A DNA stretch of 37,122 nucleotides from Methanobacteriota archaeon (GCA_012519255.1 JAAYQQ010000083.1:1-37122); one strand, 5' to 3'; numbered from the stretch's first letter, positions 23,566 to 31,647 are shown. Notes: generated by a model from the sequence alone, not told the origin. A program made the numbers and translations.

Positions 23566-25413
23566 ATGAAGGCCCTTTACATTCACGCTGACTTCATGGA
23601 ATACGAGGTTAAGAAGCCCACCCCCGTCGCGGAGGATATTACTGACGCGGAGAAAAAAGGGCGCTATGATGAGGTCCTCGTTGCATTCATATCTGTTGAA
23701 AAGCAGGACGAAGAAAAACTTGAGGCGGTAGCCAGACAGGCATCCGATGATCTTCGACAAGTTGCCGAGAATGTGGGCGCGCAACGCATACTTCTCTACC
23801 CATATGCGCACCTGTCCAAATCGTTGTCTCGCCCCGAAGCGGGCATAAACATGCTTCAGACCATGGGATCCATGCTACGCGAGGAGGGCATGGAGGTCCA
23901 CTGTGCCCCCTTCGGCTGGTATAAAGCATTCAAGATCAGCTGCAAGGGCCATCCCCTATCAGAGCTGAGCCGCGAGATCGTGGGCGAGGAAACGGCGCCT
24001 CAGGCAGAGGGCGAAGACCGCCATGTCGTGCTCACCCTGGATGGGCAGATGATAGATCCGGAGGACTTCAAGGATGGAACGGAATGCTTCCAGGTCATGA
24101 TGCAGAAGGAGGCTCTCCGGAAAGAGGCAGATCTGGTGGATGAGCCACGTTATCTCCGCCTATGCAAGAAATTTGGCATACAGTGGGAAGCCATGAGTGA
24201 TGCAGGTCACATGAGTTTCTCACCCAAGGGCGCACTTATGTTCGACCTGTGCGCCGACTACTCTGCCAGGGCCGTAAATTCTGTGGGCCTCCCCGTATAC
24301 ACCGTAAAGGGAACCAACATGTTCGACCTGGAAGAGGGCCCAGTGGCGGAGCATGCCAAGCTGTTCGGTGACCGCCTATATAAGGTCGAGACGGAAAAAC
24401 GCGCTTTCGTTCTTCGCTACGCCGCCTGTCACCAGCAGTTCGCCATGATGAGAAACTGGAACATAAGCTACAAGCATCTGCCCTTCGGCGCCTTCGAGGT
24501 CGCTGACTCCTATCGGCTGGAGCAGAGTGGAGAGACCATGCTATGCTTCCGGACCAGGCGCATGAACATGCCCGACCTGCACGTGGTGTGTCGGGACATT
24601 GAAGAGTCGGAAGAATGGTTCAAGGCGCTGGACCAGAAGATCTATGATGAGATAGGCAAGCTTGGCCGCGACTACGAGATGCTTATCAACTTCTCATCCG
24701 AGGAAGCATATGAGCAGCACAAGGACCTGGTCATGGAGCTGATAAAGCGGCATGGCAAGCCTGCCCTGCTCCACTTCTACCCAGAAGGTATCAACTATTA
24801 TTGGACCCTCAATATTGAATATCACATCCTTGATGATATGAAGAGGGCAAGAGAGATCGGGACCGTTCAGATCGATGTCGGCAACGCCCGGCGGTTCGGC
24901 ATAACCTATGCAGACGAGCACGGGGAGTCACGTTTCCCCATTATCCTCCACAGTGCCGTCATAGGCACCATTGAGCGGTACCTCTACACGGTCCTCGATA
25001 CCGCCGTGCAAATGGAAGATGGAAAGAATGTAGGGCACCTCCCAGTGTGGTTGAACCCAGAACAGGTCAGGCTGCTTACCGTGTCGGAAAGCCACAATTC
25101 CCGGGCCAATGAGCTGGCAGACCACATCCAGGCATGCGGCATCAGGGTAGGCGTGGACGATCGCTCTGAGACCGTGGGTAAAAAGGTTCGTCAGGCCAAG
25201 CAGGACTGGTGTTCCTACGTCGTGGTCATTGGCGACAGGGAGCTCGCCTCAGATAATATTGAGGTGTTCGATCGCCAGAAGAATGCCAATGTACGCATGA
25301 CCGTTGACGAGCTAATGGCACAGGTCAGAGAGGACATCGGCGACATGCCATTCCGTCCGCTATACATGCCCCGCGAACTCAGCCGCCGGGTCGACTTTGT
25401 CGACCAGGCCTGA
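23566..25413 (+). CDS. thrS: Threonyl-tRNA synthetase, archaeal type
   Basis: A 615-aa class II synthetase that charges tRNA-Thr. The N-terminal ~140 residues (MKALYIHADFMEYEVKKPTP...) form the archaeal editing domain related to D-aminoacyl-tRNA deacylase, which removes mischarged serine. The catalytic core has the three zinc ligands expected for threonine recognition: C288 in AACHQQF, H339 in MPDLHVV and H462 in LHSAVIG, with motif 3 in GTIERYLYTVLD. The C-terminal anticodon-binding domain begins near LLTVSESH (about 503) and includes VGKKVRQAKQDWCSYVVVIGDRE. The length is normal for archaeal ThrRS. A leaderless message is predicted. The last codons carry GGTCGAC-TTT-GTCGACC, and CCAGGCCT repeats directly across the stop codon. 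Confidence 0.97.
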   Translation: MKALYIHADFMEYEVKKPTPVAEDITDAEKKGRYDEVLVAFISVEKQDEEKLEAVARQASDDLRQVAENVGAQRILLYPYAHLSKSLSRPEAGINMLQTMGSMLREEGMEVHCAPFGWYKAFKISCKGHPLSELSREIVGEETAPQAEGEDRHVVLTLDGQMIDPEDFKDGTECFQVMMQKEALRKEADLVDEPRYLRLCKKFGIQWEAMSDAGHMSFSPKGALMFDLCADYSARAVNSVGLPVYTVKGTNMFDLEEGPVAEHAKLFGDRLYKVETEKRAFVLRYAACHQQFAMMRNWNISYKHLPFGAFEVADSYRLEQSGETMLCFRTRRMNMPDLHVVCRDIEESEEWFKALDQKIYDEIGKLGRDYEMLINFSSEEAYEQHKDLVMELIKRHGKPALLHFYPEGINYYWTLNIEYHILDDMKRAREIGTVQIDVGNARRFGITYADEHGESRFPIILHSAVIGTIERYLYTVLDTAVQMEDGKNVGHLPVWLNPEQVRLLTVSESHNSRANELADHIQACGIRVGVDDRSETVGKKVRQAKQDWCSYVVVIGDRELASDNIEVFDRQKNANVRMTVDELMAQVREDIGDMPFRPLYMPRELSRRVDFVDQA

Positions 25414-25913
25414 GCCAGGCCTCACGGGCCACAATCTCCCAGGGAAGAGTCAAGGGCATGACATTGTGTCAACGGCCCATTCTCCCTGAGCAGATATGAT
25501 GCCGACTAGAAGGCCAGGAGCTCCTAATGAGCAGGATGATTGGCCTCCCTGAGGCAGCAATCCAGGCGCTCCCTGTCGACCCTCTCCAGGGTAGATGCAG
25601 TGACTCTGCTCATAATCCGACTGTGGCAATGAATTCAAGGTCTCTGGACGAGATTATTGACCAAAAACGAGGTTGGAAGGATGTTCATACCCTTCGTCTG
25701 CCTGGAAAACCCATTCTCTTCTTTTCCATAACGGCATCACTCATCCCTTGGGCGCTGAACATATTCCCCATAAGGGCCTGCATGAATCATGGCGCGTTCA
25801 CAACTGAAGAATGATCGCCGAGCCTGGAAGGCTCTCCCAGGCCCCGTGTAAATATGTTCAATATGTCAATCTGTTCATAATCATGGGAATAACATTTGTG
25901 GAAAGAATTTAAG
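25414..25913. other. About 500-bp gap after thrS without a supported gene
   Basis: A plus-strand frame at 25527-25814 (95 aa) has no recognisable motif or promoter and I do not accept it. A hairpin is possible at GAGCC-TGGAA-GGCTC near 25820-25836. The rest shows nothing clear. Confidence 0.35.
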
Positions 25914-25934
25914 GGGGTCCGCACCGCGGACCCC
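25914..25934 (-). terminator. Hairpin after the Cys-rich protein gene
   Basis: GGGGTCCGC-ACC-GCGGACCCC, a perfect 9-bp stem with a 3-nt loop, begins 14 nt after the stop codon on the minus strand and is followed there by CTTAAATTCTTT. This layout resembles an intrinsic terminator with a weak U-tract. Confidence 0.5.
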
Positions 25935-25947
25935 ATGAGCTCTCGGC

Positions 25948-26286
25948 TCACATGGCACGGGTGTTCTCGCCACAATCCCTCAGGCGTACCATATCGCCCC
26001 CGCACTGACCGTCCTCCAGGCAGATGCGTTCCTGGAGCATCGTACCATCGGCAGAGCAAACGGTGGAGCAGGTACAGGTCTGATCCTGAGTCCTGAGGGG
26101 GACCTGGTCGCAGCTGCGATCATGATCTCTTATCTGATCACGGTCACATGACCCGCATGTGTCCGATATGACGTTCTTATCCGTGTCTGCACCGGTCGGC
26201 CCGTTCGCCATGACGGCCCCCGCGAAGAGGAGCGTGGCGATCAGACCTACCGCACATACTGACAATATCTTGGTGCTCAGTCTCAT
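25948..26286 (-). CDS. Small Cys-rich exported protein
   Basis: A 112-aa protein with a classic signal peptide (MRLSTKILSVCAVGLIATLL, then FAGAVMANG; cleavage probably after AVMA-N, about residue 28). The mature part of about 84 residues has nine cysteines, including CGSC and CTC pairs, and many Asp/Arg residues. The spacing (TCTCSTVC ... RICLEDGQC ... RDC) suggests disulfides or metal binding, but I do not recognise a family; the odd cysteine count allows one free thiol or a dimer. The start is the ATG at 26286, preceded by AGGAGG; an upstream frame extension is rejected. It lies 98 nt downstream of a membrane-anchored winged-helix regulator, with tandem repeats between them, so that regulator may control it. 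Confidence 0.7.
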   Translation of the reverse strand: MRLSTKILSVCAVGLIATLLFAGAVMANGPTGADTDKNVISDTCGSCDRDQIRDHDRSCDQVPLRTQDQTCTCSTVCSADGTMLQERICLEDGQCGGDMVRLRDCGENTRAM

Positions 26287-26333
26287 ACTATTTCCTCCTG
26301 GGCCTCTCCCAGGACAGGGTTCTAGATGGTTGA

Positions 26334-26386
26334 AAAAGCACTTCACCGTTGAGGTTGCAAAGGCTGCAAAGGGTGCAAAAGCACTT
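26334..26386. repeat. Repeat-rich control region upstream of the Cys-rich exported gene
   Basis: Three imperfect tandem 9-bp units TTGCAAAGG, CTGCAAAGG, GTGCAAAAG (26355-26381) place TGCAAA every 9 bp. The last unit is part of GTGC-AAAA-GCAC (26373-26384). The 10-mer AAAAGCACTT occurs at 26334-26343 and again at 26377-26386. The units sit just upstream of the best TATA-like stretch (CTTTTTCAA, minus strand, about 26331-26340) of the Cys-rich gene, where an activator or repressor would bind. The outer copy overlaps the stop of the regulator gene. Confidence 0.45.
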
Positions 26387-26930
26387 AATTGCTCTTGTCC
26401 AGGGCGATTCTGACCACGTTTCCCATGTCTCGCCGCTCCCGCGCCACCATCCCCTTTGCCTCCAACCGATCAAGGACTCTAGATACCTTGGCATCGGATA
26501 GTTTTGTAAGTTCTACAATGTCTCTCTGCAGCTGTTCTCCTCCTGCCTCAACTATCGAACGGAATACCTCCTGCTCATCACCCCCAAGCAGACGCAGGAT
26601 GAGATAGGGGTCTGCGAGAAATCGGGAGTCTTCAACAGCAGGCCCCGTCAGCGGTGCGCCCTGACCGGAAGGAGCGGGAGAAGGCGACATTAGGGGAGGC
26701 GACACCGTCGACACCGGCATTCTCCTCATCAATAGGAAGACTGCACTCCCCGTCGCCATGCCCGAACCCAGGATCGCCAGGACAATGTTGAGGGAACCAT
26801 AGCTAACGCGGGTCACATCATTCCCCGGCCCCATGCCTGAATGAGTCGAGAATGTCAGCAGGGCATATGCAATCAATATTGCCCCTGCCATCAGCACCGC
26901 CATGATGGGCCATGACCATCGGTCTCTCAT
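26385..26930 (-). CDS. Membrane-anchored winged-helix (MarR-like) transcriptional regulator
   Basis: A 181-aa protein. Two membrane helices lie at the N-terminus (about 7-27, WPIMAVLMAGAILIAYALLTF, and about 45-69, GSLNIVLAILGSGMATGSAVFLLMR). A Pro/Ser linker (about 73-98) leads to a C-terminal winged helix-turn-helix (about 106-181) with QRDIVELTKLSDAKVSRVLDRLEAKGMVARERRDMGNVVRIAL, the MarR/ArsR-like recognition helix and wing. This layout matches the archaeal family of predicted membrane-associated regulators. It probably senses something at or outside the membrane, but no sensor domain is visible, so the ligand is unknown. A TATA box lies 29 nt upstream (leaderless). The likely target is the downstream Cys-rich exported protein. 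Confidence 0.82.
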   Translation of the reverse strand: MRDRWSWPIMAVLMAGAILIAYALLTFSTHSGMGPGNDVTRVSYGSLNIVLAILGSGMATGSAVFLLMRRMPVSTVSPPLMSPSPAPSGQGAPLTGPAVEDSRFLADPYLILRLLGGDEQEVFRSIVEAGGEQLQRDIVELTKLSDAKVSRVLDRLEAKGMVARERRDMGNVVRIALDKSN

Positions 26931-26955
26931 GGACCGAGAATAGCGGCCTGAAGGA

Positions 26956-26963
26956 TATATCTA
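26956..26963 (-). promoter_or_regulatory. TATA box of the winged-helix regulator gene
   Basis: TAGATATA on the minus strand, about 29 nt before the ATG at 26930, inside CATTATAGATATATCC. Confidence 0.55.
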
Positions 26964-26986
26964 TAATGGAAAAAGGGGGAAAGTGT

Positions 26987-28102
26987 TTAGCGGGCCTGGC
27001 GGACCAGTTCGGCGATGGCGTCGCCCGCCTGGACAGTGTTGAGCGTTCCGCCCATGTCCGCAGTTACCTTCTTCTGCTTCATGGCCATCTTGACCGCCCA
27101 TTCGATCATGTTGCCAATGTCAGGACGGCCCAACTGGTCAATCATTATCTTGCCGGCAAGAATAGCGGCAATGGGGTTGGCCTTGCCCTGCCCGGCAATA
27201 TCCGGAGCCGAGCCATGGACTGGTTCGAACATGGAAACCCCGCCCGGGCAGATGTTGCCCGAAGCCGCGACCCCCAGGCCGCCCATGATCTCCGCACCGA
27301 GATCGGTAAGGATGTCGCCAAACATGTTGGGGCAGGCAACAACGCCGAATCGCTCCGGTGACCGCACCAGGGCCATGGCCATGGCGTCGACGTACATGTA
27401 CTCCACGGGGATGCCATATTGCTCTGACTTGGCATCGAAGATCTCTCTCCAAAGGCCATAGAGCGATGTGCATACGTTGGCCTTGTCCACCGCGGTCACC
27501 TTGTCCTTGCCAAGACGTTCGGCCGCTTTAAAGCAATAGTCAGCGAAGCGCTCGATGCCCTTACGAGACATCATGCCGACCTCAAAGGCGAACTCCTCAT
27601 CCGAACTCACCGAGGAGGAGAGATTCAGATCAACCGTGTAGAGCTCCCTCTTCAGGTGCATCTTCGCCTCGGCCTCCTTGCCGTTCAGGACGCCACCGGC
27701 GCCCATGTAAAAGTCCTCGGTATTCTCCCGCAGGAACAATATGTCGAAATTCTTCTCGCCCTTGAGCGGAGTATATGGATGCCATGCCTTGGCCGGACGC
27801 ATGTTCACATACTGATCGAAGGCGGTGCGCATCTTGATGAGAATGCCCTGTTCCAATACACCAGGTGCGACGCGGGGGTCGCCAATGGCGCCGAAGTAAA
27901 CGGCCTGATGCTGGCGTATGAAGGAGATATCCTCATCAGTTAGCAGTTCGCCGGTGCGCAGATAGCGGTCGGAGCCAAGCTCCATGTAGTCAAGATCCAG
28001 GGTTATGCCCTCTACCTCTGCCGCTGCCTGCAGGACCTTCACGCCTTCGGCGATGACCTCCTTGCCGATGCCATCTCCGGGGACCACGACTATCTTGTAC
28101 AT
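26987..28102 (-). CDS. leuB: 3-isopropylmalate dehydrogenase (isocitrate/isopropylmalate dehydrogenase family)
   Basis: A 371-aa NAD-dependent beta-decarboxylating dehydrogenase. It opens MYKIVVVPGDGIGKEV and has FGAIGDPRV, LRENTEDFYMG (substrate loop), a catalytic lysine in TAVDKANV, the Asp cluster VDAMAM ... FGDILTDLGAEIMGGLG and EPVHGSAPDIAGQGKANP (nucleotide loop). Context with leuA, leuC and leuD assigns it to leucine synthesis; homoisocitrate-type homologues of the coenzyme B pathway look alike, so substrate range stays open. The start is the ATG at 28102, after AGGAGG with a 7-nt spacer, inside the end of leuD (13-nt overlap). It is the last gene of the operon. Confidence 0.9.
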   Translation of the reverse strand: MYKIVVVPGDGIGKEVIAEGVKVLQAAAEVEGITLDLDYMELGSDRYLRTGELLTDEDISFIRQHQAVYFGAIGDPRVAPGVLEQGILIKMRTAFDQYVNMRPAKAWHPYTPLKGEKNFDILFLRENTEDFYMGAGGVLNGKEAEAKMHLKRELYTVDLNLSSSVSSDEEFAFEVGMMSRKGIERFADYCFKAAERLGKDKVTAVDKANVCTSLYGLWREIFDAKSEQYGIPVEYMYVDAMAMALVRSPERFGVVACPNMFGDILTDLGAEIMGGLGVAASGNICPGGVSMFEPVHGSAPDIAGQGKANPIAAILAGKIMIDQLGRPDIGNMIEWAVKMAMKQKKVTADMGGTLNTVQAGDAIAELVRQAR

Positions 28103-28584
28103 CGCTTCGCCTCCTTGATGCGGTTCATCAACCCACCTGATTGAATGAGGTCCTTGATGTACTTGGGATACTGAGGGAAGGTCCATTCCTTCCCGGTGGT
28201 GTCATTCCGGACCGTTCCCTTCTCCACATCCACGCTGAGCACGTCGCCTTCCCTGGCATCGATCTTGGCCTCCACCAGGACAAGGCCGATATTGATGGAG
28301 TTGCGGTAGAATATACGAGCGAAGGACTCGGCCACCACGCACGTTATCCCTGCCTGCATCAGTGCTCTGGGAGCGTGCTCACGTGATGATCCGCAGCCAA
28401 AGTTCTTGCCTGCCACGATGACGTCGCCCTGCTGGACCTGTTTGGTCATCTCCGGGCGAACCTTCTCGAACATGAATTCCCCCAATCGGTCGTTGTTGTC
28501 ACTCAACAGCCTCTCTGCGGGAATTATCTGATCGGTGTCTACGTGATCACCGAACCGCCACACTCTGCCATTTATATTTTTCAT
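28090..28584 (-). CDS. leuD: 3-isopropylmalate dehydratase, small subunit
   Basis: A 164-aa swivelling-domain subunit that pairs with the large subunit encoded just upstream. It begins MKNINGRVWRFGDHVDTDQIIPAERLL and contains GKNFGCGSSREHAPRAL and ESFARIFYRNSINIGL, both typical. In archaeal enzymes a short loop after IIPxx (YLRT, YLVY and variants) sets preference for isopropylmalate or homoaconitate; here the aligned residues are RLLS, matching neither, so the substrate cannot be read from it. The gene ends at a TAG that lies inside leuB; the next in-frame stop is 16 codons later. It is nine bases downstream of leuC. Confidence 0.92.
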   Translation of the reverse strand: MKNINGRVWRFGDHVDTDQIIPAERLLSDNNDRLGEFMFEKVRPEMTKQVQQGDVIVAGKNFGCGSSREHAPRALMQAGITCVVAESFARIFYRNSINIGLVLVEAKIDAREGDVLSVDVEKGTVRNDTTGKEWTFPQYPKYIKDLIQSGGLMNRIKEAKRCTR

Positions 28585-28593
28585 GGTAACACC

Positions 28594-29835
28594 TTACTCC
28601 GGCGCGACGATCTTTCCGGCTATCGCGCTCGCCGCCACCACCGCCGGCCCGGCCAGGTAGACCTCAGAGTCCCTGTGCCCCATCCGTCCAATGAAGTTTC
28701 GGTTGGTGCTGGAGACACATTTCTCGCCCTTGGCCAACACACCCATGTGGCCTCCCAGGCAAGCCGCGCAGGTGGGGCCAGACACAAATGCCCCAGCTTT
28801 GGAGAATATAGAGAGGAGGCCCTCATCCATGGCCTGCTGATATACCTCTGTAGAAGCGGGAACGACTATCATGCGGACACCCTCGCGGACCTTCTTGCCC
28901 TTGATGATCGATGCCGCGACACGAAGGTCCTCAATACGACCATTGGTGCACGAGCCAAGGAACGCCTGATCGATAGGTACGTCAACCTCACTGACCAGCC
29001 TTCCATTGCTGGGGAGGTGGGGGAACGCCACCATATAATCGAGCTCGCCGAGGTCGTATTCCAATGTGCGCGAGTATTGAGCCTCATCATCGGGCGAGAC
29101 CGGAGAATATTCACCCCTCACCCTGCCCTGAAGATGCGCTTCAGTGGCCTCATCGCAGGGGAAGATACCTGCCTTCCCACCGGCTTCTATGGCCATATTG
29201 CTCACGGTAAGGCGATCGGACACGGTGATGTTCGCCACGCCGGGGCCGGAGAACTCGAACGCCTTATAATTGGCGCCATCCACGCCAATGTCGCTGATGA
29301 TCTTAAGAATGAGATCCTTGCCCGAGACGTGCTTGTTGAATTTACCGGTCAGTTTAACATTTATCGCCTCGGGTACCTTGAACCACAGGCGCCCTTCGGC
29401 AAAGCATGCCGCCGCCTCGGTCGAGCCTATGCCTGTGGAGAAAGCATTGATGCCCCCATAGGTGCAGGTATGAGAATCCGCTCCGACGATAAGCCGCCCT
29501 GGGGCAGCGAAGCCTTCATCGACCATAACCTGGTGACATACTCCCCCTCGTCCCACTTCAAAGTAATTGGGGAGCTTCCACCGCTGCACAAACCGCCGCA
29601 TCTCGGCGGCCTGTTCGGCAGAGGCGATGTCCTTGTTGGGGACAAAATGATCTGGAATCAATACGATCTTGTCACGGACAGGATCACAGCCAAGGGCATC
29701 AAACTCCTGAAATGCCAGCGGCGCGGTGACGTCGTTGGCCATGACATAGTCTATCTCGGCCTCTACTATCTGACCAGCGTATGCGTCGACGCCCGACCGG
29801 GCGGATAATATTTTCTCTGAAATTGTCTTTGCCAC
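28594..29835 (-). CDS. leuC: 3-isopropylmalate dehydratase, large subunit
   Basis: A 413-aa aconitase-family large subunit holding a [4Fe-4S] cluster. The cluster cysteines are in FLGSCTNGR (first) and GPTCAACLGGHMG (second and third). GADSHTCTYGGINAFSTGIGSTE and the C-terminal SSTNRNFIGRMGH are typical. The favoured start is the GTG at 29835 (VAKTISEKILSARSG), which follows AAGGAG in the tail of leuA and matches the usual family start; a longer frame could begin at a TTG (29871) but would overlap leuA by 32 nt without a ribosome-binding site. It acts with LeuD to isomerise 2- to 3-isopropylmalate. Confidence 0.93.
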   Translation of the reverse strand: MAKTISEKILSARSGVDAYAGQIVEAEIDYVMANDVTAPLAFQEFDALGCDPVRDKIVLIPDHFVPNKDIASAEQAAEMRRFVQRWKLPNYFEVGRGGVCHQVMVDEGFAAPGRLIVGADSHTCTYGGINAFSTGIGSTEAAACFAEGRLWFKVPEAINVKLTGKFNKHVSGKDLILKIISDIGVDGANYKAFEFSGPGVANITVSDRLTVSNMAIEAGGKAGIFPCDEATEAHLQGRVRGEYSPVSPDDEAQYSRTLEYDLGELDYMVAFPHLPSNGRLVSEVDVPIDQAFLGSCTNGRIEDLRVAASIIKGKKVREGVRMIVVPASTEVYQQAMDEGLLSIFSKAGAFVSGPTCAACLGGHMGVLAKGEKCVSSTNRNFIGRMGHRDSEVYLAGPAVVAASAIAGKIVAPE

Positions 29836-29839
29836 TTTC

Positions 29840-31438
29840 TCACTCCTTCTTCCTGCAATAGAGGCGGTCAAGAGCCTCCATGGTCGAGTCCACCGAGGTC
29901 TGAACTATGTCTGAACCGATGGCCTTACCTACCGACATTATCGTCTTTCCTCCGTTCCTCGCCACCCTCACACTGACCTCGCATAGGGCATCGCTCCCGC
30001 CAGTAATGGCGTTGAGACGGTATTCCACCAGGGAGATGTCGTTCCCCATTACCAGCTTTATGGCATTGATGGCGGCATCGACCGGCCCGATGCCGGTGGC
30101 AGAGCCTGTCTTCCTCTCCCCATTGACCTCGATGGAGACCACGGCGGTGGGGGTGATGTTCATCCCCGTGAACACCGCAAACTCTTTTAGCTTTACCTTC
30201 TCGGACTCCCTCTCACCGAGGATGTGCGATGCAAGAGCCACCAGCTCGGCGTCATCGACCTCCTTGCCAGAGTCAGCGAGCCTCTTAATTCTATCCACCA
30301 CGAGATTGATCTGACCATCGTCCATATCAACCCCATATTCGGCCAGCTTGGTCCGCACGCTGTGAGCTCCAGTGTGTTTGCCCATTACAATGCTGCGCTG
30401 CACGCCGACCAGCTCTGGCCCAAAGGCCTCATATGTCGATGGAGCGCCCAGCACGCCATGCACGTGAATGCCCGATTCATGGGCGAAGGCATTGTTGCCC
30501 ACAATCGCCTTAATGGGGGGAACGGGATAGCCCGTCAGCTTGGCCACCAGCCTGGAGGTCGGTCCGATCATTCTGGTTTCTATGTTTGTCCCCACATTAT
30601 AGAATGCCATAAGCCCAAGGACTGTTTCCTCAAGGGCGGCATTGCCCGCCCTCTCTCCCAGGCCATTCATGGTCACATGCACCTGCCTTGCCCCGGCGCG
30701 AACGGCGGATAGAGAGTTTGCCACGGCGAGGCCAAAGTCATCGTGGCAGTGCACCGCGATCGGCACCTTCGTAACGGTCATGAGCTCTCCGATGAGGTAT
30801 TCCATGGCTGCCGGGCTGATGGTGCCTACAGTATCCGGCACATTGATCTTATCCACACCAGCCTCCTGCACGGCCAGATGCATCTCTTTCAGGAAATCCA
30901 GATCGGTCCTCGTCGCATCTTCACAGCTAAATTCGACAGTGACGCCATGGGACTTGGCATACTCGATCGCCTCCACCGCCCTGCCCCTGACCTCTTCCCG
31001 GGTCATCTTCAGCTTGTACTGGAGATGGCAGTCAGATGTGGCGATAAATGTGTGAATATAGTCCAGACCGCAATCCAGGGCAGCATCAATGTCCTTCTTA
31101 TTACAGCGAGCGAGACCACAGACGCGGGACTGGAGCCCCTGATCCACTATCTTTCGGATGGCCTCCCTTTCTCCCGATGAGGATGTGGGAAAACCGGCCT
31201 CGATCACGTCCACGCCCAGATCACTTAGGGCGTTGGCTATCTGGACCTTGTCCTCTATGGAGAGGGCTATGCCCGGCGTCTGCTCCCCATCGCGCAGGGT
31301 GGTGTCGAAGATCATGACATTTTCCGGGAGATCTGGACTGATGACTCGGGCATTGAACTGACTGGTATATACCCTCTTCCGATCAAGAGTGTGAGATTGA
31401 CGGGATGACGATTGCTCTGGCTTACCTCGGTCGACCAT
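29840..31438 (-). CDS. leuA: 2-isopropylmalate synthase
   Basis: A 532-aa acyltransferase that starts leucine synthesis from 2-oxoisovalerate and acetyl-CoA. The TIM-barrel part has FDTTLRDGEQTPGIALS (about 44-60), the metal ligands in VHCHDDFGLA and the signature VHVTMNGLGERAGNAALEE. The C-terminal ~125 residues (from about 405) form the LeuA dimer domain, the usual site of leucine feedback, ending VGKAIGSDIVQTSVDSTMEALDRLY. Homologous citramalate and homocitrate synthases are hard to separate by eye; the leuCDB context favours isopropylmalate synthase. The N-terminus has about 35 extra polar residues. The ATG at 31438 follows GAGGTGA. A possible leader ORF lies upstream. Confidence 0.92.
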   Translation of the reverse strand: MVDRGKPEQSSSRQSHTLDRKRVYTSQFNARVISPDLPENVMIFDTTLRDGEQTPGIALSIEDKVQIANALSDLGVDVIEAGFPTSSSGEREAIRKIVDQGLQSRVCGLARCNKKDIDAALDCGLDYIHTFIATSDCHLQYKLKMTREEVRGRAVEAIEYAKSHGVTVEFSCEDATRTDLDFLKEMHLAVQEAGVDKINVPDTVGTISPAAMEYLIGELMTVTKVPIAVHCHDDFGLAVANSLSAVRAGARQVHVTMNGLGERAGNAALEETVLGLMAFYNVGTNIETRMIGPTSRLVAKLTGYPVPPIKAIVGNNAFAHESGIHVHGVLGAPSTYEAFGPELVGVQRSIVMGKHTGAHSVRTKLAEYGVDMDDGQINLVVDRIKRLADSGKEVDDAELVALASHILGERESEKVKLKEFAVFTGMNITPTAVVSIEVNGERKTGSATGIGPVDAAINAIKLVMGNDISLVEYRLNAITGGSDALCEVSVRVARNGGKTIMSVGKAIGSDIVQTSVDSTMEALDRLYCRKKE

Positions 31439-31475
31439 AAAATCACCTCAGATAGCCCAGGATAAAGCAATGAGA

Positions 31476-31532
31476 CTAGAACATGCGCAAAAGTAATGGG
31501 AGCGCCTGTCCGATAGTGCTTATCATGGACAT
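31476..31532 (-). CDS. Candidate Leu-rich leader peptide of the leuACDB operon
   Basis: An 18-codon ORF, MSMISTIGQALPLLLRMF, ending in TAG. It contains four Leu codons, three of them consecutive (TTA CTT TTG), in the leader upstream of leuA. The ATG (31532) would lie about 3-5 nt from the transcription start predicted from the TATA box at 31557-31567, so it could be translated as a leaderless ORF. If the TAG were read through, the frame continues ten codons and stops at a TGA (31443-31445) embedded in the leuA ribosome-binding site GAGGTGA. Leu-rich leaders are classic in bacterial attenuation but not established in archaea, so this is a suggestion, not a firm gene. Confidence 0.3.
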   Translation of the reverse strand: MSMISTIGQALPLLLRMF

Positions 31533-31556
31533 ATCTTTTTGATAAAAGCGGTCATG

Positions 31557-31567
31557 TCATATATTAA
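31557..31567 (-). promoter_or_regulatory. TATA box of the leuACDB operon
   Basis: TTAATATATGA on the minus strand; initiation near 31535 would give a leader of about 97 nt before leuA. A second AT-rich candidate (TTTTATC) lies at 31541-31547. Confidence 0.45.
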
Positions 31568-31647
31568 GGTTACAGGATATCGTAGGCGGGATTCCATGCC
31601 CCTACGCCGGTGGCCAACGGCGCCCTATGGCAGTGCGCAAGATCAGG

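Noticed and set aside
25527-25814. 95-codon frame downstream of thrS
   Set aside because: No recognisable domain, no promoter, and composition unlike the neighbouring genes.
28543-29808. Long open frame (421 codons) on the plus strand opposite leuC and leuD
   Set aside because: It is antisense to two well-supported genes, shows no family motif, and arises from their codon bias.
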